This document shows positions 8,428 through 13,895 of a DNA stretch of 21,914 nt, in pieces. The stretch is from Balneolales bacterium (GTDB lineage Bacteria > Bacteroidota > Rhodothermia > Balneolales > Natronogracilivirgulaceae), in NCBI GenBank assembly GCA_007131625.1, contig SLQC01000216.1, forward strand, positions 1-21,914, given 5' to 3'. The position numbers were made by a program, and so were the translations under genes. How positions within the stretch are numbered: the stretch's first letter is position 1; the number at the start of each line of letters is the position of its first letter. The notes under the pieces were generated by a model. The model was not told where the DNA came from and made no database searches. It saw nothing but the letters and a program-made list of their open reading frames with translations.

Positions 8428-8545
8428 ACTACTTCCGGAAGTAGTTAAACTGCCCCGGTGTGTACCACAGAGGAACCCGGTAACCGGTAAAACCCACCCC
8501 TGGGTTTATTGTGACTGAGGGAGGTGTCCCCCACACCCTTGCCAC
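8428..8545. repeat. Hairpin-dense region upstream of the mobile-element genes
   Basis: Four inverted repeats lie in about 115 bp. They are a perfect 18-bp palindrome ACTACTTCCGGAAGTAGT (8428-8445); CCGGTAACCGG (8477-8487); a 7-bp stem AAACCCA / TGGGTTT with a CCCC loop (8490-8507); and GGTGT / ACACC around CCCCC (8523-8537). Such clusters occur at transfer or replication origins, in structured RNAs and at protein-binding sites. I cannot tell which. It precedes the RadC-YqaJ gene group by about 270 bp. Confidence 0.55.
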
Positions 8546-8736
8546 ACGTAATGAATTCTCCCGGAACAAAATGAAGTAATCCGGACAAACCCAGGTATGC
8601 CTGCCGCTCACATTATACCGGTGAATGAAACCCCTGTGCCCCCTCTTTTTGAAGCTGGGAATTATCCCCCGGGTAATTCTCTCTCGATAGAGTGCCATTT
8701 TTGTTGTGTAAGTGTCGATTCAGACCAGGCATGCTC

Positions 8737-8760
8737 ACCCGCCGCTATGCCATGGCGGGT
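8737..8760. terminator. GC-rich stem-loop
   Basis: Perfect 7-bp stem ACCCGCC (8737-8743) and GGCGGGT (8754-8760) with a 10-nt loop, followed on the plus strand by TTTC. It lies 53 nt before the gene at 8814, so it could end an upstream transcript or lie in that gene's leader. Confidence 0.4.
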
Positions 8761-8813
8761 TTCAAAAGTGCCCGCCACCTAAAACAACAATCATTCAAAA
8801 ATGGAGAATTAAC

Positions 8814-9179
8814 ATGTTACGAATAGTCGAATTCAAAGAACGAACCAACGACGAGGGCGAAAACTTTTTTGCCCTGATTTTGGAAGGAAGTGTGGAAATG
8901 GTTCAGTCCCAAAACACCGGACGCTATTACGCCACCGCTCTCAGATGTTCCATTCCTTCCACATTCACCGAAGAAACATGCAAGCAGTTAATTGGCACTT
9001 CAATACCTGGCAAAATCGTCAAGGTTGAATGTGAACCTTACGAGTTCGAAATCCCGGAAACCGGAGAGGTTATATCCCTTGCCCATCGCTGAGAATTCAT
9101 GCCGGAACATGATGAGAATCTGGAAAAGGAAGTGTTCGAAAATCACAACGGACAACGTCAGCCGGCACTGCAACAATGA
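8814..9179 (+). pseudogene. Small conserved mobile-element protein split by an in-frame TGA
   Basis: The first 92 codons (8814-9092) start at an ATG with a clear ribosome site (TGGAGAATTAAC). They read as a compact beta-rich protein with GRYYATALRCSIPSTFTEET and VECEPYEFEIPETGEVISLA. The frame stops at TGA (9090-9092) right after AHR, but the same frame stays coherent for 28 more codons (EFMPEHDENLEKEVFENHN ...) and ends at TGA 9177-9179. I read this as one gene of about 121 codons with a nonsense change, probably from Tyr or Trp. The 92-residue piece may still be made. It resembles unnamed proteins I associate with plasmid-like elements near RadC and YqaJ genes; its function is unknown. Confidence 0.6.
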
Positions 9180-9187
9180 AGTGAAAT

Positions 9188-9214
9188 GGGGGAGTGTCCG
9201 CTTCCCCATATTTT
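9188..9214 (+). terminator. Intrinsic terminator or attenuator before the RadC gene
   Basis: Stem GGGGGAG (9188-9194) with CTTCCCC (9201-9207), one G-T pair, a 6-nt loop, then ATATTTTTAAT. It lies between the split gene and the RadC start, whose AGGAGT ribosome site is only about 18 nt further on. It may reduce read-through. Confidence 0.6.
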
Positions 9215-9235
9215 TAATCTAAATAGGAGTAACTT

Positions 9236-9874
9236 ATGAAAATACCTGATGAGTGGACGGTGGATCCGCTTATGGCTGAAATTAAACTTTCTTATTCATC
9301 AAAGACTACCCATTCTTCCCGAGCAGTACTTAATACTCCGGAAGCAGCCGCCGATTTTATCCGAAGTCTCTTTGACGAGGGTGCAATCGAGCTACGAGTT
9401 GACTTTTTTGCGATATTGCTCAATACCGCGAAAAGGTGTATCGGATGGACGAAAATTTCCATGGGTACAAAAAACGCTGCCCTATTGGATATACCGCAAA
9501 TCATAGCATTTGCAATCTTGGGAAATGCCGCTTCGGTGATAGTCAGCCATTCACATCCCTCAGGCCGTCTTCAACCCTCACAAGCCGATATCCGCATCAC
9601 CAATCGGCTTGCCTCCCTTCTGAAATTTCACGATTTGGAGCTTGATGATCACATCATTCTGACCCGTGATGATTTTTTATTCCTTCCGGCAGGATGGAAT
9701 CATCACCGCCAAGCCAATATAATCATGAGCCAGGATGAACACTTTCTGAAAAAAGTGTCGCACGAAAGTCTGTTGGTTTCCAAACCCAACGGAAGTCTTA
9801 TGCGCGTGTATTGCCCTGTTGAAGCTCTCTGTAACTGCCCTGTGGGTTCCTTTGAACCCGGTGATAGAGAGTAA
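9236..9874 (+). CDS. Short RadC-like JAB/MPN-domain protein
   Basis: Protein of 212 residues with a JAB (MPN+) metalloprotease-like domain of the RadC type. The metal-binding motif is SHSHPSG at 104-110 with Asp at 118 (PSQADIR). VDFFAILLNTAKR (about 55-67) is the preceding strand. Classical RadC has N-terminal helix-hairpin-helix motifs; they are absent here, as in RadC-like proteins of mobile elements. The biochemical activity of RadC is unsettled, and the mobile versions are thought to help recombination or defence evasion. The start has AGGAGT nearby. After the JAB domain (near FLFLPAGWN, about 160) there is a roughly 50-residue tail that I do not recognise, possibly a product of frame change or fusion. 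It lies in a group with YqaJ and SSB genes. Confidence 0.8.
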   Translation: MKIPDEWTVDPLMAEIKLSYSSKTTHSSRAVLNTPEAAADFIRSLFDEGAIELRVDFFAILLNTAKRCIGWTKISMGTKNAALLDIPQIIAFAILGNAASVIVSHSHPSGRLQPSQADIRITNRLASLLKFHDLELDDHIILTRDDFLFLPAGWNHHRQANIIMSQDEHFLKKVSHESLLVSKPNGSLMRVYCPVEALCNCPVGSFEPGDRE

Positions 9875-10138
9875 TCATTGAGGGCATTTACGAAACACGC
9901 TATCACGGCCTGCTGTATCTCATCAGCGGGCAGAAATACGAACATCAATTTTTCAAAATCATAACACCTGAATAGGAAAGTACTAATCTCAGAAATTGTG
10001 AATCCGGAAACTTCGCTGAAACGATCTCAATGAGATGCTTATAACCGGATCACCCGATTCATCAGTCATGAAGTTCCGATTGATCGCAGGGCTGAACTGC
10101 AACAAAAGCTCAGCAATGTTTTTCAACTCTGAGTACCC
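9875..10138 (+). pseudogene. Coding remnants between RadC and YqaJ genes
   Basis: No intact gene. A start-less plus frame (about 9876-9974) reads IEGIYETRYHGLLYLISGQ then KYEHQFFKIITPE and a TAG. A second frame (about 9978-10132) reads EIVNPETSLKRSQ-stop-DAYNRITRF then SHEVPIDRRAELQQKL and a TGA. Both look like real protein from small broken genes of the same element. Families were not recognised. Confidence 0.35.
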
Positions 10139-10163
10139 ACTGAATACTTATAAACCCAAACAG

Positions 10164-10190
10164 AAAGCCCATGTAGTTATGGGCTTTTTT
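10164..10190 (+). terminator. Intrinsic terminator upstream of the YqaJ gene
   Basis: Textbook rho-independent form: 9-bp stem AAAGCCCAT / ATGGGCTTT, 6-nt loop, then a T-run. It closes the small-gene/RadC group, so the YqaJ gene 25 nt downstream needs its own promoter or read-through. Confidence 0.85.
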
Positions 10191-10215
10191 GTTTGAAACA
10201 AAACAAGTTTAAAAA

Positions 10216-11304
10216 ATGGCTATAACAAAATCTGTAATAATTACAAAGAAAGCAGGAACTTCTAAATTCATGTCCCAAATCCCATCCCAACGTTGGGTTC
10301 ATTTCCGACAGAATTACTTGGGAGGTTCTGAAGTAGCTGCTGCTCTTGGAAAGTCCGATTGGCAAACACCACTGCAACTCTGGCGCATCAAGAAAGGGCT
10401 GCAGGAACCACCCGGGTCAACACCTGTAACAGAGTTCGGGAACGTGTTTGAACCGGTCATGGCCGAGAAGTTCAGCCAAATAACCGGATTCAAAACCCGG
10501 AATATTTCCAGGAGCTTCACTTATTCCAAACATCCCTTTCTTCGCGCTCATATAGACCGGCAAATCGTTTCGAATCAGAAGCACAAAACCGCGGGCTTGC
10601 CTGAGCTGAAAACCACTACAAGCTACAGGCTAAAGAATCTGAGCGGGCCATTCCCGCTTGAATGGAAATACCAGATTCAATTTTACCTTTGTTTGACCGG
10701 GTATGATTATGCCTACCTGTTCATTTATGAGCGGGACACAGCAGAATACCATCAGCCTGTTCTCATCTTTCGCGACGAACGTTTCATCGATGAAATGATA
10801 CAGGCTGCGGTTACATGGTGGAAGCGCCATATTGACGATGGAGTGCGCCCGAATCCGATTAATGCCGAGGACAGGTTGATTTTGTTTCCGAAATCCAAAG
10901 CCGGCAACGTGGTGGAAGCAACGCCCAAAGCCTACGGGTACTATACCGAGTTGCTGGATATACGCAACCGCCTGGAGCGATTGAAAACACTGGAAGAGCG
11001 TCACTCAAACTTGCTCAAGGATCAGATCAAGGGCTCGGAACGGCTGGTTTTGGGTGGCCGGAATCTGGTGACCTGGAAGAATACAGTCAGCAACAGAATG
11101 GATGTCACCAAGTTCAAAATGGATCATCCGGAACTGTATAGTAAATATTGTGTGGAATCACAAACACGACGATTTCAAATCTGCAAAATCCAAATAAACA
11201 GGAGGAACTATGCCTATAATCATAAAAGAAGACCCCAACAGTTATCCACTTCCCCCGGAAGGACTGCATCAAGCCGTATGCGTGGATGTAGTGGATCTGG
11301 GTGA
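10216..11304 (+). CDS. YqaJ/lambda-exonuclease family recombination nuclease (3' end frameshifted)
   Basis: Phage-type alkaline exonuclease of the PD-(D/E)xK fold, which resects double-strand ends to feed single-strand annealing. Motifs: LGGSEVAAALGKSDWQTP (35-52), FGNVFEPVMAEKF with Glu80 (74-86), the active-site Asp114 in LRAHIDR, and Glu130-x-Lys132 in PELKTTT. All core catalytic residues are present. An alternative start is Met19 (10270), which has AGGAA upstream. The expected C-terminus (ESQTRRF ...) is followed by 40 odd residues running 95 nt into the next gene. In another frame the sequence after TRRFQ reads SAKSK-TAA, just before the next ribosome site, so a one- or two-base indel near 11175-11185 is likely. 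It should pair with the SSB-like protein downstream. Confidence 0.82.
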   Translation: MAITKSVIITKKAGTSKFMSQIPSQRWVHFRQNYLGGSEVAAALGKSDWQTPLQLWRIKKGLQEPPGSTPVTEFGNVFEPVMAEKFSQITGFKTRNISRSFTYSKHPFLRAHIDRQIVSNQKHKTAGLPELKTTTSYRLKNLSGPFPLEWKYQIQFYLCLTGYDYAYLFIYERDTAEYHQPVLIFRDERFIDEMIQAAVTWWKRHIDDGVRPNPINAEDRLILFPKSKAGNVVEATPKAYGYYTELLDIRNRLERLKTLEERHSNLLKDQIKGSERLVLGGRNLVTWKNTVSNRMDVTKFKMDHPELYSKYCVESQTRRFQICKIQINRRNYAYNHKRRPQQLSTSPGRTASSRMRGCSGSG

Positions 11305-12043
11305 GCTGAACACCCCGTTTGGCCGCAAACACAAGCTCTCAATTGTCTGGGAGTTGAAAGAGAAGGATGAGCAGGGCTCTCATTACATAGTTGGAAAACG
11401 CTATACATGGAGCCTGAATGAGAAATCCAATCTCAGAAAGGACCTGGAGCGTTGGCGTGGTGCCAAATTTGCCCGATATTTTGGCCAATCACCTGACCGA
11501 CTCTCGGACGAGCATATCCGGGAGTATCAACGCTATTTGGTTGAAGATAAAAAGTGCTCCTGGAGCCGGCTCAATCAAACGGTATGTGCGCTTCGCTTTT
11601 TCTACAGGGTTTGCCTGGACAAACCGCAGTTGGTTATCCATATCCCATACGCCAAACATCCCAAAAAACTGCCCGTCGTCCTGAGCCACCAGGAAATTGC
11701 ACGACTATTCGAAGCCACTGATAATGTCAAACATCGTACACTCTTGATGACGCTCTACGCCACAGGACTGCGTGTCTCCGAAGCCCTGGCTTTGCAGGTA
11801 GGCGATATTGACAGCCAACGTATGATGATTCGTGTCCGACAAGGCAAAGCCGGCCGGGATCGCTACGTGCCGATTTGTCCGTCCCTTCTGGAACAATTGC
11901 GAGCCTACTGGAGATACGCTCGCCCTTTGTCGGACACTGTTGGACAGCAGAGCCCGTGTAAGGTCTGTTCCAACCCCGGTACCGATTGGTCCCTCACCAG
12001 ATTTGCCGGACAATCAGAACCATTTTCCATGCCCAATGTGTGA
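11210..12043 (+). CDS. Chimera: phage-type ssDNA-binding protein N-terminus fused to tyrosine integrase fragment
   Basis: Open frame of 277 codons with a strong ribosome site (AGGAGG at 11200-11205). Residues 1-87 resemble a phage/plasmid single-stranded-DNA-binding protein of the kind encoded beside YqaJ nucleases: PIIIKEDPNSYPLPPEGLH ... KHKLSIVWELKEKDEQG ... GKRYTWSLNEKSNLRKDLE ... WRGAKF. At about residue 88 (nt 11471) the protein switches without a stop to an IS91-associated tyrosine recombinase, beginning inside its N-terminal domain (ARYFGQSPDRL). From about residue 240 the reading is out of frame. The SSB portion lacks its usual C-terminal part, so function is doubtful. The family name of the N-terminal part (DUF669-like) is from memory and less certain than the fusion itself. 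Confidence 0.75.
   Translation: MPIIIKEDPNSYPLPPEGLHQAVCVDVVDLGELNTPFGRKHKLSIVWELKEKDEQGSHYIVGKRYTWSLNEKSNLRKDLERWRGAKFARYFGQSPDRLSDEHIREYQRYLVEDKKCSWSRLNQTVCALRFFYRVCLDKPQLVIHIPYAKHPKKLPVVLSHQEIARLFEATDNVKHRTLLMTLYATGLRVSEALALQVGDIDSQRMMIRVRQGKAGRDRYVPICPSLLEQLRAYWRYARPLSDTVGQQSPCKVCSNPGTDWSLTRFAGQSEPFSMPNV
11471..11932 (+). pseudogene. IS91-associated tyrosine recombinase (XerD-like) fragment
   Basis: Tyrosine recombinase of the type that precedes IS91-family transposases. Present: a SAM-like N-terminal part starting mid-domain (SDEHIREYQRYLVEDKKCSW), KLPVVLSHQEIARLFEA, the first catalytic Arg in ATGLRVSEALAL, and the catalytic Lys in RQGKAGRDRYVPI. Missing: the first N-terminal helices and the whole C-terminal part with HxxR and the nucleophilic Tyr. 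The piece ends near RAYWRYARP, so it cannot cut DNA. The left break is fused to the SSB-like gene; the right break joins transposase debris. Confidence 0.8.
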
Positions 12044-12131
12044 CCACACCACTACCATGGTAATAGCCGTGCTGCCTCGGGTCCGAGACGGGCCTGCATG
12101 GTACCATTCACTCTATCAAATGCCAGTATGA
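11952..12131 (+). pseudogene. C-terminal remnant of an IS91-family transposase
   Basis: In a different frame from the integrase piece, about 60 codons read RSVPTPVPIGPSPDLP ... HFPCPMCDHTTTMVIAVLPR ... and stop at TGA. The CPxC block followed by a short hydrophobic strand resembles the C-terminal zinc-type end of IS91 HUH transposases. The catalytic HUH and Tyr regions are absent. Its position right after the integrase fragment, the normal order in such elements, supports the call. Confidence 0.55.
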
Positions 12132-12421
12132 GTTATCGTCGTTACCAAATACTGTCAAGAATCACATCCGGCTGTGATTCATATAAATCCTCAGCCCAAA
12201 AATCGTATGCCCAACATTTGATTCCATCAGCCAAAATTCACAGAAAATCGTACAGTTTTGAGACGTTCGTTACTCTTCTTGTATTACTCTCGGTTATTAC
12301 CTTTTCCAATATGTGTCAAAACTCCATCACTTGTCACTTTGAGTTAGAGCATTCACAGCAAATCCTTTCCATTTAATTCCCATAGCTCAATACCGCAACC
12401 GCGAAGCGGCATCGTTCAACT

Positions 12422-12498
12422 GGATTGTATCCGGAATGCTACCACGTTTTGACGACAGTTTCTACTTGCATATATTTTTAGCACTACGGATACAATCC
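12422..12498. repeat. REP-like inverted pair (BIME- or MITE-like)
   Basis: Two arms of about 19 nt with 2 mismatches face each other: GGATTGTATCCGGAATGCTA (12422-12441) and the complement of TAGCACTACGGATACAATCC (12479-12498). Each arm can itself fold (GGAT-TGT-ATCC). This design matches REP units in inverted pairs that are moved by RAYT transposases, or a 77-bp MITE. It starts 4 nt after the GTTC at the putative IS91 end. No transposase for it is in the window. Confidence 0.6.
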
Positions 12499-12549
12499 TA
12501 TAAGTTAACCACCTGTATCATATTCCTGCGAGAGTATTTGCTTATAACC

Positions 12550-12657
12550 ATGTCACCTCCTATTCGGAAGTTTATGCTTACTGCCCGTGTTACTTCATGG
12601 GTTGGAATCCTGGAGGCCCTGGATGAGGAATGCTCGTGCCCCTTGACAATTGGCTGA
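12550..12657 (+). pseudogene. Fragment of a small membrane protein (N-terminus only)
   Basis: A 35-codon frame from ATG 12550 reads MSPPIRKFMLTARVTSW then a short tail and stop. The RKFMLTA-VTS-VG start resembles the N-terminus of unnamed multi-pass membrane proteins, but here the membrane part is lost. This is resemblance from memory and weak. Apart from this fragment, the IS91-like end and the REP-like pair, the stretch 12132-12737 shows nothing else. Confidence 0.25.
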
Positions 12658-12737
12658 ATCGGCGCTCTTTTTTTCCGACTCATTAACAGTAGTTTAAACG
12701 ATTGGTTTTGTGTAATATTTAAATTATCATCATTCAG

Positions 12738-13172
12738 GTGAATAGAATAAAAGCTCATATCATTTCGCAATTTGTAACGCAGCTATTGGTAGCTGCCATG
12801 GCTTTTGCCGTTTTGTTTGGAAATGGTGTACACTTGCATTTGTCCTTTCATAATCTGTTTGAGCATGGAAATTTTCATATTGCCCTTCATTCCCATACCT
12901 CTTCTGATGTTGATGATATTCCAGGTTCCAGATCTGGGGAAAATGAGCCCCATCAGCATCCAATTGCTACCATTGAATTCACAGGAACAGTTTCCTATCA
13001 CATCCTGACCGGTGTTTCCTCTGTCGATGTCTTGCATACAGGATTACTGACGGTTGAGAATTCCAATATCTGCTGCCATACAATAGAACGGTTTGCACTT
13101 CCTCCGCCGGAGACGATAACATCTCATCTTACAACGCCCTGCTTTTCTCTGCGAGCTCCACCTGCGGCCTGA
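12738..13172 (+). CDS. His-rich secreted protein at the head of a metal-efflux operon
   Basis: Predicted protein of 144 residues from a GTG start. A hydrophobic signal or anchor segment (VTQLLVAAMAFAVLFGNG, about 13-30) is followed by a His-rich stretch (HLHLSFHNLFEHGNFH, HSHTSS, EPHQHP). Later come a Cys pair (NICCHT) and the terminal SLRAPPAA. Short His-rich exported proteins often open RND metal-efflux operons, and the short ending near RAPP is common among them in my recollection. It likely binds metal in the periplasm. It lies 63 nt upstream of the TolC-like gene on the same strand. It has no named family I can assign. Confidence 0.65.
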   Translation: MNRIKAHIISQFVTQLLVAAMAFAVLFGNGVHLHLSFHNLFEHGNFHIALHSHTSSDVDDIPGSRSGENEPHQHPIATIEFTGTVSYHILTGVSSVDVLHTGLLTVENSNICCHTIERFALPPPETITSHLTTPCFSLRAPPAA

Positions 13173-13235
13173 TATACGTTTATCCCTTCTAATCGGGCTC
13201 CCTGAACTAACATCCAATTTTTTAAATACCTCACC

Positions 13236-13895
13236 ATGAATTTATCAAGGTGGTGGATATTGTGTATGATCTGTATTGGTTTACCAGCCACAATATTCGC
13301 CCAGACTCAAACAATTTCGATCGACCGGGCCGTGGAACTATCCATGCAGAACAGCCTGCAACAGGAATTAGCCCGGCAGGAAAGACTCCGAAAACAGGGG
13401 AAAGCTGTACAAAGCAGAGTTTTCCCGAATCCCCGTTTCAGTGTGTCTCATGAACAGCTTGACCGCGGCACGATTGATTATCACGAAACAACCTACCTGC
13501 TCTCTCAGCCTCTGGAAATATTGGGACAGTCTATTCTGCGAAACAGGCGGTCATCCATGCTGGAAGAGGCCGCAGAATATGAATTTATCGCTGTTGGCCA
13601 GATGCATAAAAAGCGTGTAAGGCTTCTTTACCTGGATTACTGGCAGGCAAAAAACATGCTGCAAGCTTACTCGGATGCCCTCGACATAATAGAAGGATCG
13701 ATGGAAGCGGCGAAAGCACGGCAGGCAGAGGGTGTATTCTCCGGTTTTGAGACACAGCGTTTTGCCATCGAATTCAACCGGTATAGCCGGCTGCAAAACG
13801 AGTTGGACATTGCCGCATTTAACCAGGCTGTATTTGAACTGGACGCCCTGACTTCAGGCATGATTTTATCAACACCTAATTCTCCGCACCAATGA
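13236..13895 (+). CDS. TolC/CusC-family outer membrane efflux protein, half length
   Basis: Outer-membrane channel component of a tripartite metal efflux pump, 219 residues against about 400-430 for the family. A signal peptide (MNLSRWWILCMICIGLPATIFAQ) is followed by the first structural repeat: ISIDRAVELSMQNSL, LARQERLRKQGKAVQSRVFPNPRFSVSHE, strand region with YLLSQPLEILGQ, and helix AEGVFSGFETQRFAIEFNR. It ends near FELDALTSG, where the second repeat should begin. There is no downstream second half: the stop overlaps the next start (ATGA). TolC protomers need both repeats to form the trimeric 12-helix barrel, so this copy is probably truncated, unless it assembles differently. Codons remain coherent to the end. 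Confidence 0.82.
   Translation: MNLSRWWILCMICIGLPATIFAQTQTISIDRAVELSMQNSLQQELARQERLRKQGKAVQSRVFPNPRFSVSHEQLDRGTIDYHETTYLLSQPLEILGQSILRNRRSSMLEEAAEYEFIAVGQMHKKRVRLLYLDYWQAKNMLQAYSDALDIIEGSMEAAKARQAEGVFSGFETQRFAIEFNRYSRLQNELDIAAFNQAVFELDALTSGMILSTPNSPHQ

Larger units (their letters stand above)
11471..12413 (+). mobile_element. Remnant of an IS91-like element with integrase
   Basis: It contains the integrase piece, the transposase tail, about 270 bp of non-coding 3' region and a possible right end. The end would be the hairpin CCGC-GAA-GCGG (12399-12409) followed by CATC and GTTC (12414-12417). IS91-family elements end in a hairpin at their replication origin next to a GTTC/CTTG-type tetranucleotide, so this fits, but the exact boundary is inferred. 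The left boundary is the fusion point with the SSB-like gene. Confidence 0.5.

Noticed and set aside
8429..8698. Minus-strand 89-codon frame with a protein-like, aromatic-rich translation
   Set aside because: It has no ribosome site, and its sequence is composed largely of the hairpin cluster and GC-rich repeats. I recognise no family, so I did not call it a gene.
12414..12460. Possible degraded tRNA (GTTCAA followed by an ACCA-like end)
   Set aside because: No acceptor, D-arm or anticodon stem can be formed around it; the REP-like and IS-end readings fit better.
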